Source: Candidatus Nanopelagicales bacterium (lineage in GTDB: Bacteria > Actinomycetota > Actinomycetes > S36-B12). From it: 26,830 nucleotides of DNA. The notes below the pieces were generated by a model that made no database searches, was not told where the DNA came from, and saw only the letters and a list, made by a program, of their open reading frames with translations. The translations under genes were made by a program, and so were the position numbers. The stretch spans positions 1-26,830 of the forward strand of contig JAGYJP010000013.1 of the NCBI GenBank assembly GCA_018402075.1, in the 5' to 3' direction. Positions 16,378 to 23,394 of the stretch are shown here, one piece after another. Position 1 is the first letter of the stretch, and every line of letters starts with the position of its first letter.

Positions 16378-16386
16378 GGTTACACC
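16375..16386 (+). promoter_or_regulatory. Predicted -10 box made from the upstream stop codon
   Basis: TAGGGT (16375-16380) contains the TAG stop of the GT2 gene and lies six bases (TACACC) before the GTG of the next gene. No Shine-Dalgarno site precedes this GTG, so a leaderless internal start is likely. No good -35 is seen. Confidence 0.5.
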
Positions 16387-18177
16387 GTGTTGTGGATTGA
16401 TGTCACCGATGTCGTGGAGTTTCTTGCCTCCGGCACCACGGTGTCAGGTGTGCAGCGCGTATCTGCCAACCTCACTCCACTTTTACTGACCGACAATTCC
16501 CGTGCGGTGGTTCTTGACCGAAGTAGAGGTGGGTTTGTTGAACTGACCGATCAAGAAGCCGCCGATCTGATTATTGACGGTGTGCAGGGTGGAGTTGCGG
16601 TAGCAAATCAACAAGCCCACGAGTGCCTTGACCGTGTCCGGGCAGCTGCATTGGTGAGCTTCACTCACCACCCGGAATCAGTACTTCTGTGCTTGGGTGC
16701 TGTGTGGATTAATGATCAACTCATGGCGGCAATTCGGCAGGCTGTTCTTGACGGCGTTCGCTTTGTTGATCTTTTCTATGACCTCACCCCGGTGTTGGAT
16801 GCCGGTCACTCGGCGCAGTTACGACCCCTCTTTGAACGCTACTTAGCGCTGCTCAGTGACTGCGCATCGATTGTCCCAGCAATTTCGCAGTCCAGCCGTA
16901 ATGATCTGGCTCGTTACACCGCAGCGAAGGGTTGGCGCACGCCACCGGGTGTTGCCACCGGACTTCCCTCGGGGCTAATTAATGAAGCACAAATTAATGA
17001 ATCACAAAAAAATTCGAACACGGAACCCACATCACCGGCGAATAAATACGCCCTGATGGTCGGCACGATTGAAGCGCGAAAGAACCACCTTCTTGCTTTC
17101 CATGTGTGGCAGGAGTTGATCAAAAGACACGGCGCAGATGCCATACCCACCTTGGTGTGTGTGGGCAAAGTGGGTTGGAATAGTGAGCCATTCTTGGAAA
17201 AAATGCGAGAGACCGACAATCTCAATGGCAAGATTCAACTGCGCACCGACAGTGTCGCGGACAGTGAATTAGCCGAGTTGTATCGCAACTGTGAATTTAG
17301 TATTTATCCCTCTGATTATGAAGGTTGGGGATTACCCGTCACCGAGAGTGTGTATTTCGGGGCCCCGGTTGTTGCGGCGAATAATTCGTCTTTGCCGGAG
17401 GCCGGCGGGGACCTTGCCGTGTATTTCCAGACAGGAAACATCACCGACTGTGTCACGGCAATTGAAGTCAATATGCTCAATGAACAACAACGCACCGCAA
17501 TCAAGGAGGGTATTGCCGAGCACAATCACAACCCGATCACCTGGCAGTCGGTGGCGCAGCAGATCCACCAACTTGTGAATCAATCACGCACGGAGCAACC
17601 ACTGGTGCAAGTGATCTCGGATACCACCGAATGGCAGACCTACTCACTGGGTGCACCACATACGGAATTCACCGATCGATTAATTGTGGGAGCTCAACGT
17701 GCCCCCCAACCATGGGGAATTCCCCTACATATCAATCAAGTGCTGTGCATTAATTTCACGCGTCCCAACTCCCACGATCTCACCGTGCATATTGGAACCC
17801 TGAATGAACCAGGAAAGGTAACGCTTACCGCGAATAATCATGCATTGACATTTTCCCGCGGGGAATACTTCAGTGTGAATATTGGTGCAGGGCAAGTAAA
17901 TACACCGGCGGCAATAACCTTGATCGCAACAGATGTCGGGCCCAATGATCAAGGATTTATTGGATTAACCTCACTAGTGGTGGAAGGAGAAAGTGCCGTG
18001 TCTTCAGAGAATCTTGACAACCTTATGAATGAAAAACTCAGAGCTGAAAATGAAGCGCTGCGCACCGATATTGCGCAATTGAACAGTGAATTGGAATCAG
18101 CCCGCGCTGAACTCGAGCGGAAATCACAAAGCCTGCTCAGTCGCGCATCAAGGCGACTAAGCAGGCCTGTGAATTAA
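16387..18177 (+). CDS. GT4 glycosyltransferase with beta-rich extension and C-terminal coiled coil
   Basis: A 596-residue protein. Residues 1 to about 400 are a GT-B/GT4 enzyme: N-terminal GTTVSGVQRVSANL, then ALMVGTIEARKNHLLAFHVW and the donor-binding IYPSDYEGWGLPVTESVYFGAPVV with the E-x7-E pair. Residues of about 408-535 look like a beta-sandwich (HDLTVHIGTLNEPGKVTL, PAAITLIATDVGP). Residues 549-585 are heptad-rich (EKLRAENEALRTDI, LNSELESARAELE), ending in a basic SRASRRLSRPVN tail. The extension roughly adds half the usual GT4 length and could bind the glycan or a partner, or set a distance. The GTG start is supported by the TAGGGT box and the family-like MLWIDVTDVVEFL. Confidence 0.87.
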   Translation: MLWIDVTDVVEFLASGTTVSGVQRVSANLTPLLLTDNSRAVVLDRSRGGFVELTDQEAADLIIDGVQGGVAVANQQAHECLDRVRAAALVSFTHHPESVLLCLGAVWINDQLMAAIRQAVLDGVRFVDLFYDLTPVLDAGHSAQLRPLFERYLALLSDCASIVPAISQSSRNDLARYTAAKGWRTPPGVATGLPSGLINEAQINESQKNSNTEPTSPANKYALMVGTIEARKNHLLAFHVWQELIKRHGADAIPTLVCVGKVGWNSEPFLEKMRETDNLNGKIQLRTDSVADSELAELYRNCEFSIYPSDYEGWGLPVTESVYFGAPVVAANNSSLPEAGGDLAVYFQTGNITDCVTAIEVNMLNEQQRTAIKEGIAEHNHNPITWQSVAQQIHQLVNQSRTEQPLVQVISDTTEWQTYSLGAPHTEFTDRLIVGAQRAPQPWGIPLHINQVLCINFTRPNSHDLTVHIGTLNEPGKVTLTANNHALTFSRGEYFSVNIGAGQVNTPAAITLIATDVGPNDQGFIGLTSLVVEGESAVSSENLDNLMNEKLRAENEALRTDIAQLNSELESARAELERKSQSLLSRASRRLSRPVN

Positions 18178-18190
18178 TTAAATCTGAACG

Positions 18191-18217
18191 CCCGCAAGCG
18201 CTAGCGTCGCTTGCGGG
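18191..18217. terminator. Bidirectional terminator-like hairpin between convergent genes
   Basis: CCCGCAAGCG and CGCTTGCGGG form a perfect 10-bp GC-rich stem around a 7-base loop. It lies after the GT4 stop and overlaps the last codons and TAG stop of the minus-strand Ig-like gene. The trailing sequence on the minus strand is T-rich only in part (ATTTAATTAATT), and on the plus strand there is no T run, so it is not a textbook intrinsic terminator. Confidence 0.6.
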
Positions 18218-19442
18218 GTGGAGCTGTAACCGTCACGATGAACTGCTCGGATGTTGCTGAGTAACCATTTCCTCCGACTGTCGCAGCAGTAACCGTGCAG
18301 GTTCCTGCACCAAGTCCTGTGATTATTGAACCGTTGATTGCACACGGACCAATTTCACTGAGCAGCACCGGAGTGTTTGAGCTGGAACTCAAGGTCAACT
18401 GGGTGGCTTGCCCAGCCCTGATGGAGATCGGTCGACCGGGACCCCATGGGCCATTTGGTGCAGTCACATTTGCGGTGTCTTCAGGCAGTGCACCAAGGAC
18501 ATTAACTGCCTGTGACACCGCGCCACTGGGCCCACCTGCAGTTGTGCTGGAGAACTGGGTAGTGATGACTTGATTGCCCTGCTGGGTTGGAGTCCATTGG
18601 GTTGTTGCCACACCGTTCACTAATGGAATCGATCCACTGAGGTAACCACCGTTGAGTTGAAAGGCTGCCGAACCAGCGATTGTGGTTGGGAACACGAGTG
18701 CACTGAGGGCCGTTGGTTGTCCAACTCGGAAAGTCGCAGGTAGGCGCAACTCGACAACACCAGCGTTGGAAACAATTTGAGCATTTGCGGTTGGACTAGT
18801 AGATGCAGTTGTTCCATTGGTGTTAGGGGTGTAAGTAGCAACGAGCGGGAATGGTCCAAGAATTTGGGGTTGCCAATTGAAGGTTGCATAAGCACTCGGG
18901 CTACCAGCAATTGGTGTTAATCCTTGAGTCCCCACGGGAACACCAAACCCAGATGCCAAATTCACTGATCCTTGTGGGGCGAAAGTGCCACTCTGCGCGC
19001 TAACAACAACGGCTACGGTAGTGACAGCATTGGACGATGCATTAGTGGGGACGAAAATCTGTGTGCTCGTGGGCATCGCAGCAATGCTGACGGTGGTGGA
19101 GCCCACACCAATAGCGTTACCTAGCCCTGAGATGGTCCAAGATCCAGCCAAGTTGGGAGTCCAATTCATTGAGGCGTAACCGTTGGCACCCACAGTGGTT
19201 TGTTGGCTAGAGCCCGCGCTACCGAGGGCAAACCCTACGGTGATTGCTTGATTCTTCAGTGTGGGGGCGAATATCAAAATTTCTTGGGCCACACCGACCA
19301 TGCCATTGGGGGTGGACACGAAACTAGTGGCCGCGGCGGTAGCCGGGGTAATCACTGCGGCTCCGGTGCCAAGCCCGAGCCCCAGGGTCAGGGTTGCGGC
19401 GAGCAGAACTCGCGAACCACGTGAAATACGAGAATTTCGCAT
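18201..19442 (-). CDS. Secreted Ig-like repeat protein
   Basis: A 413-residue exported protein. A signal peptide (MRNSRISRGSRVLLAAT...PATAAA) is followed by three Ig-like repeats, each carrying a W-x-P strand (NWTP at 93-96, NWQP at 189-192, QWTP at 282-285). A C-terminal module with IGPCAINGSIITGLGAGTCTVTAA (Cys367/Cys382) resembles the bacterial Ig-like repeats common in actinobacterial surface proteins. It ends APPRKRR, with no sortase signal or membrane anchor. The ATG at 19442 has a strong AAGGAGG six bases away; the longer open frame upstream is rejected. It runs against all its neighbours. Adhesion, wall association or serving as a glycan carrier are possible; none is shown. Confidence 0.82.
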   Translation of the reverse strand: MRNSRISRGSRVLLAATLTLGLGLGTGAAVITPATAAATSFVSTPNGMVGVAQEILIFAPTLKNQAITVGFALGSAGSSQQTTVGANGYASMNWTPNLAGSWTISGLGNAIGVGSTTVSIAAMPTSTQIFVPTNASSNAVTTVAVVVSAQSGTFAPQGSVNLASGFGVPVGTQGLTPIAGSPSAYATFNWQPQILGPFPLVATYTPNTNGTTASTSPTANAQIVSNAGVVELRLPATFRVGQPTALSALVFPTTIAGSAAFQLNGGYLSGSIPLVNGVATTQWTPTQQGNQVITTQFSSTTAGGPSGAVSQAVNVLGALPEDTANVTAPNGPWGPGRPISIRAGQATQLTLSSSSNTPVLLSEIGPCAINGSIITGLGAGTCTVTAATVGGNGYSATSEQFIVTVTAPPRKRR

Positions 19443-19448
19443 ATAAAA

Positions 19449-19455
19449 CCTCCTT
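19449..19455 (-). promoter_or_regulatory. Ribosome-binding site of the Ig-like protein gene
   Basis: On the minus strand AAGGAGG lies six bases before the ATG at 19442, giving the best Shine-Dalgarno match in the window and deciding the start. A TACTCT at 19472-19467 is a possible -10, with no good -35. Confidence 0.75.
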
Positions 19456-19505
19456 AAGGGACTCTCAGAGTACCGCGAGGAGGCCGCATATCCGGCATTA
19501 CAGTC

Positions 19506-20405
19506 TTGGAAAGCTCTGATCGCTACCATGAACCCCATGCAGATCAGGAGGTTGCCGACATCCCTGTGGGCACCGGGCCCCTACAAGCGGACAGCAGGAT
19601 CTGCGTGCTAACCGACCTCTATCAACGCCGGGCGTTGATTTGGGCGTTCGCCAATCGCGATTTCGCCACCCGGTACCGCTCCAGTCTGCTGGGTTGGGCG
19701 TGGTCGCTATTGCAACCCTTGGCAACACTGTTGGTTTTCAGTGTGGTGTTCAGCGTGGTCTTTCGGATTCAGCCCCCACCTTTGGGTGGTGATCCGGAGC
19801 GGGGAAGTTATGCAGCGTTCCTGTTCACCGGATTAGTCACATGGAATCTGTTCAACTCGATTGTGGTTCTGTCCATGAGTCAACTCAAATCAAATGGTGA
19901 GTTACTGCGCAAGGTGCAGTTCCCCGGCTGGGCTCCGGTGATCGGCGCATCGATTGTGCAACTGGTTCAGGTTGTCCTCGAACTCATTGTGTTGATACTG
20001 ATGTTGATTTTCCTGATGAACGTTGGCTGGACGTGGATTTTGGCAATCCCGATTCTGGTGGCGTTGGCGTTTTTTGCCCAAGGGATCGGACTGATGCTTT
20101 CCATCCTTAACGCCCGCTTTGGCGACGTTCAATACATTGTCGTTGTTGTATTGGGTGCTTTGTATTTCTTAACCCCGGTTATTTACCCCATGAGTATGGT
20201 GGAGAACACCGCCTCGGGATTAATTGTGTTTATTCAAGCGAATCCATTGACCTGGTTTGTGGAACCGATGCATGACGTCATGTATGCCTTGCGATCACCG
20301 GATTGGTGGGTTATTCCCGCGCTGCTCGTTTTGGGTTTTGTGACTTTCGTTGCCGGTTTGGCTGTGTTCAACCGTAATAGCGAAGACATTGGGGAACTGC
20401 TGTGA
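19506..20405 (+). CDS. wzm: ABC-2 type polysaccharide exporter permease
   Basis: A protein of up to 299 residues with six membrane helices and the ABC-2/Wzm pattern: YQRRALIWAFANRDFATRYRSSLLGWAWSLLQPL, then FLFTGLVTWNLF, LLRKVQFPGWAPVIG, YFLTPVIYPMSMV and NPLTWFVEPMHDVMY. With the ATPase encoded next it would export a lipid-linked glycan across the membrane. The start is uncertain: the longest frame opens with TTG at 19506, while GTG at 19566 has AGGAGG 14 bases upstream (rather far), and GTG at 19605 is also possible. The core begins near residue 34, so any of these leaves the domain intact. It ends with a GTGA overlap with wzt. Confidence 0.92.
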   Translation: MESSDRYHEPHADQEVADIPVGTGPLQADSRICVLTDLYQRRALIWAFANRDFATRYRSSLLGWAWSLLQPLATLLVFSVVFSVVFRIQPPPLGGDPERGSYAAFLFTGLVTWNLFNSIVVLSMSQLKSNGELLRKVQFPGWAPVIGASIVQLVQVVLELIVLILMLIFLMNVGWTWILAIPILVALAFFAQGIGLMLSILNARFGDVQYIVVVVLGALYFLTPVIYPMSMVENTASGLIVFIQANPLTWFVEPMHDVMYALRSPDWWVIPALLVLGFVTFVAGLAVFNRNSEDIGELL

Positions 20406-21640
20406 CCGATCCTGCTGGAACAAAGAGCGCCGTGAGCATGCAACATGTCAGCAAGCGGTTTATTCGTCACGTTGATCGTCGAAATAGTTTGAAGGAACGC
20501 ATTATTCGTGGCAAGGCAAGGACTTCTGAGGATTTCTGGGCGGTCAAGGACGTGTCCATTGAGATCCCCAAGGGCAGCGTGTACGGCCTGATTGGTCACA
20601 ACGGTTCCGGTAAGTCAACGCTGTTGAAATTAATGTCCGGCATTTACCGTCCTACCGAAGGAAAAATTCACACCGACGGTCGCCTCGCCGCACTGATCGA
20701 GTTAGGCGCAGGTTTTCACCCTGACATGACCGGCTTGGAAAACATTCGACTGAACGGTTCAATTCTCGGTCTATCGAAAAAGGAAATTGATCACTCAACC
20801 CAGGACATTATTGATTTCAGTGGGTTGCGGGAATTTATCAATGACCCGGTAAAGCATTACTCCAGCGGCATGTATGTCCGCCTCGGTTTCAGTGTTGCCG
20901 TGCACATGAAGCCAGATATTTTGGTGGTGGATGAAGTTCTCGCGGTGGGGGACGAGGAATTCCAGCGCCGTTGCGAGGATCACCTGTATTCACTGCGCCG
21001 AGCGGGGAAAACAATTGTGGTGGTCAGTCACGGTATGGGTCAGCTAGAAAGTTTGTGCGACGAAATCAGTTGGCTCGAACACGGTCAGGTTCAAGAAACC
21101 GGTCCGGCCACCAAGGTGATTCGCTCCTATCTGGAACGAGTCAATAATCAGGAGTCCATTCGGAACGCAAATATTGCATCAAATCGCGACCAAGACCCGG
21201 GCAGTTTGCGGGCCGGCAGTGGTGAGATCCGAACCAGTTCGATTGCGTTAATGAGTACCGCGAACACTTCACTTGATCACGCGGAAACCGGAACCACTAC
21301 TCGCTTCACGGTGAAACTACACGCCCAAGAAAATATTCTTGGACCCAATGTGCGTCTTGCGATTCAGCATGAAGGCGGAGCCCTTGTCACCATGTTGAAC
21401 AATCACCGGCTCGGCGTTGATCTTGGTTATGTCAACGGCGAATTCACCGTGCTCGTTGATCTGCTCAACACACCGTTACTGCCGGGGCGGTACCGGATTC
21501 ACATTGACGTGTTCGATCACACTGGCGCGAAGTTGCTCGATAACTGGAGTGACGCCTTGGAGTTTCCGGTGCGAAGTCAACGTGGTGAGATCGGTCAGGG
21601 CTTTGTTGAGCTTCCCGCGAACTACACCCTAGAAACCTGA
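20402..21640 (+). CDS. wzt: ABC polysaccharide exporter ATPase with C-terminal domain
   Basis: A 412-residue protein. The ATPase domain (about 1-250) has Walker A GHNGSGKST (65-73), the YSSGM signature (153-157), Walker B ILVVDE (173-178) and the switch His in VVVSHG. The last ~150 residues (FTVKLHAQENILGPNVRLAIQHE, YRIHIDVFDHTGAKLLDNWSDALEFPV) form the Wzt C-terminal beta-sandwich, which in studied O-antigen exporters recognises the end of the glycan and makes export selective. The domain argues for export of a finished, end-marked chain. The GTG start overlaps the permease stop, and a GT2 gene follows after 10 bases. Confidence 0.94.
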   Translation: MTDPAGTKSAVSMQHVSKRFIRHVDRRNSLKERIIRGKARTSEDFWAVKDVSIEIPKGSVYGLIGHNGSGKSTLLKLMSGIYRPTEGKIHTDGRLAALIELGAGFHPDMTGLENIRLNGSILGLSKKEIDHSTQDIIDFSGLREFINDPVKHYSSGMYVRLGFSVAVHMKPDILVVDEVLAVGDEEFQRRCEDHLYSLRRAGKTIVVVSHGMGQLESLCDEISWLEHGQVQETGPATKVIRSYLERVNNQESIRNANIASNRDQDPGSLRAGSGEIRTSSIALMSTANTSLDHAETGTTTRFTVKLHAQENILGPNVRLAIQHEGGALVTMLNNHRLGVDLGYVNGEFTVLVDLLNTPLLPGRYRIHIDVFDHTGAKLLDNWSDALEFPVRSQRGEIGQGFVELPANYTLET

Positions 21641-21650
21641 TTCGCGAAAT

Positions 21651-23009
21651 ATGAGCGAGGCAACCCTCTATCAAAAACTGCGCTGGCACGCTGGTCGCGG
21701 TAAACGATGGCTCAAGCGCCGGGCTTATGAACGTTCCGTGGGTAAGGAATACCGTGCGTGGCTGGCTCGCACCGAGAAAGCCACACCTCATTCGATTAAT
21801 AACACGCACACCATTGCGGTGATTGTTCCGGTGTACAACCCGCCACTTGATTTTCTGCGCGAATGCCTTGACTCGGTGATTAATCAAAGTGCCCGCAACT
21901 GGCAGTTAATTGTCAGTGACGACGGCTCCACTAATCCTGAAATAACCCACTACCTCAACGAGTTCACCTCCACACATGAACACGATCAACGCGTGATTGT
22001 GATCCGTGGGGAAAACGGTGGTATCTCGGCAGCACAAAACCGCGGGCTGGAACGAGTCACCACGGAGTACTTCGGCTGGTTGGATCACGATGACCGCTTG
22101 AACCCCACGTGCTTCGAAGTCTTTTCCGAAACGATCAGTAGCAATCCCGGTGCCCAAATCATCTACTCAGATGAAGACAAAATTGACACAAAGGGCAAGC
22201 ACTTTGAGTTGTATTGCAAACCAGATTTTTCACCGGAATTACTGCTCACCCAAATGTATTTATGTCACTTCACAATTTTCAATACCGACATGGTGAAAGC
22301 CCAGTCTGGGTTCCGCAGCAACATGGATGGCGCTCAGGATTTCGATCTTGCATTGCGCCTGCTTCCCAACCTCACAAGTGTGGTGCACATTCCACTCCCG
22401 CTCTACCACTGGCGCTCATGGAGTGAAAGCACTGCGCAGAGCATTGATGCCAAGCCGTGGGCGCAACAGGCAGGTGCTCGCGCCCAACAGGATTATGTTG
22501 ATCGGATCTACGGCGGTGGCGCCGTAACCCCCTCCAAGGTCAAGGGCCTTAACGAGGTGCACCCAAAAATCACAACACCGACAACCGTCTCGGTGATCAT
22601 TCCCACAATCGGTACGACAGACAAAAAAACCGGTATTCCCATGGTGAATCAAGCAATTGCCTCACTTCGATCCAAGGAAACAGAAACCGAATTTGAGGTT
22701 GTTGTGGTGACCACGGGTGAGTTACCAGCTATTCCTGGCGCGGATAAGCAGATCGTGTACCGCACCGATAATTTCAATTTCGCGGAAGCAATAAACCTCG
22801 GTCGCACAGCGGCAACAGGGGAGTACCTACTCATTCTTAACGATGACACCACAGCAGCCGGTGATCTTCCCATCACGAGATTGCTCGAGGTTGGCCAAAA
22901 CCCCAATGTGGGAATCACGGGAGCGAAACTCACCTACCCGGATGGTCGTTTGCAGCATGTGGGCATGGTCATGCTTCCCAGCTGGACCCACGCACCCGTG
23001 GATCTCTAA
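21651..23009 (+). CDS. Two-domain GT2 glycosyltransferase, cut short by a frameshift
   Basis: This reading frame gives 452 residues. The first GT2 domain is whole: IAVIVPVYNPPLDFLRECLDSV, SDDGSTNPE, the DXD-type GWLDHDDRLNP, YSDEDKID and GAQDFDLALRLLP. A second GT2 domain begins VSVIIPTIGTTDKK and reaches LILNDDTTA and YPDGRLQHVGMVMLPSWTHAP, where the frame runs into TAA. The missing half of this second domain continues in the next frame at once (see the entry at 22996), so the gene is broken by one extra base near 22992-23000. Relatives with two GT2 domains make rhamnan-type or other repeat-unit glycans. The ATG lies 10 bases after wzt with no strong Shine-Dalgarno. Confidence 0.85.
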   Translation: MSEATLYQKLRWHAGRGKRWLKRRAYERSVGKEYRAWLARTEKATPHSINNTHTIAVIVPVYNPPLDFLRECLDSVINQSARNWQLIVSDDGSTNPEITHYLNEFTSTHEHDQRVIVIRGENGGISAAQNRGLERVTTEYFGWLDHDDRLNPTCFEVFSETISSNPGAQIIYSDEDKIDTKGKHFELYCKPDFSPELLLTQMYLCHFTIFNTDMVKAQSGFRSNMDGAQDFDLALRLLPNLTSVVHIPLPLYHWRSWSESTAQSIDAKPWAQQAGARAQQDYVDRIYGGGAVTPSKVKGLNEVHPKITTPTTVSVIIPTIGTTDKKTGIPMVNQAIASLRSKETETEFEVVVVTTGELPAIPGADKQIVYRTDNFNFAEAINLGRTAATGEYLLILNDDTTAAGDLPITRLLEVGQNPNVGITGAKLTYPDGRLQHVGMVMLPSWTHAPVDL

Positions 23010-23373
23010 GGGTGCACATGAATACGGCTACTTCGGCCAAACCCTGACCCCACGTAACTACTCCGCTGTCACCGCCGCAGCATTTCTGGTCAGAACCACC
23101 CTTTTTGATCAACTACAGGGCTTTGACACCGTCTTTGCCAGAGACTTCAACGACGTTGATTTCTGCCTGCGCATGCGTGATTCGGGCTACCGGGTTGCCT
23201 GGACCCCATACTCCCATTTCACCCACCACGAGGGTGCCTCCATTATTCGGCGCAAATCCGACCCGAAGGAACTCGCAATTTTCCAAGAACGGTGGGCAAA
23301 GAAGTACGCTGTGGATCCGTACTATTCCCCAGCACTAAAACCTGATCTTGATCGAATGTATGAAGCCCGGTAA
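22996..23373 (+). pseudogene. Frameshifted C-terminal part of the second GT2 domain
   Basis: Reading from here in the +1 frame gives PWISKGAHEYGYFGQTL, then RNYSAVTAAAFLVRTTLFDQL, DFNDVDFCLRMRDSGYRVAWTPYSHFTHHEGAS, the standard C-terminal half of a GT2 domain (RNYSAVTGACLMVRR and NDVDFCLRL in relatives). It joins the upstream frame through THAP|W if one C of the CCC at 22995-22997 is dropped. No further stops occur before TAA at 23371-23373, so the damage is a single event. It may be a true mutation, a sequencing or assembly error, or a programmed +1 shift; the first two seem more likely. It has no start codon or ribosome-binding site of its own that would make a working enzyme. Confidence 0.8.
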
Positions 23374-23385
23374 CCAACACACGAC

Positions 23386-23389
23386 GGAG
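23386..23389 (+). promoter_or_regulatory. Ribosome-binding site favouring ATG at 23395
   Basis: GGAG lies five bases before the ATG at 23395. An overlapping GTG at 23389 would add two residues and lose this spacing. Confidence 0.5.
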
Positions 23390-23394
23390 TGCGC

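Noticed and set aside
19443..19538. 32-residue upstream extension of the Ig-like protein
   Set aside because: It would bury the signal peptide and ignore the strong AAGGAGG before the ATG at 19442.
19506..19565. TTG at 19506 as a leaderless start
   Set aside because: TACAGT at 19499-19504 is only one base before it, not six, so the box cannot serve this start in the same way.
22985..23010. Programmed +1 frameshift in the GT2 gene
   Set aside because: No stop or rare codon in the A site at the likely slip point, no upstream Shine-Dalgarno-like stimulator and only a CCC run; mutation or sequence error is simpler.
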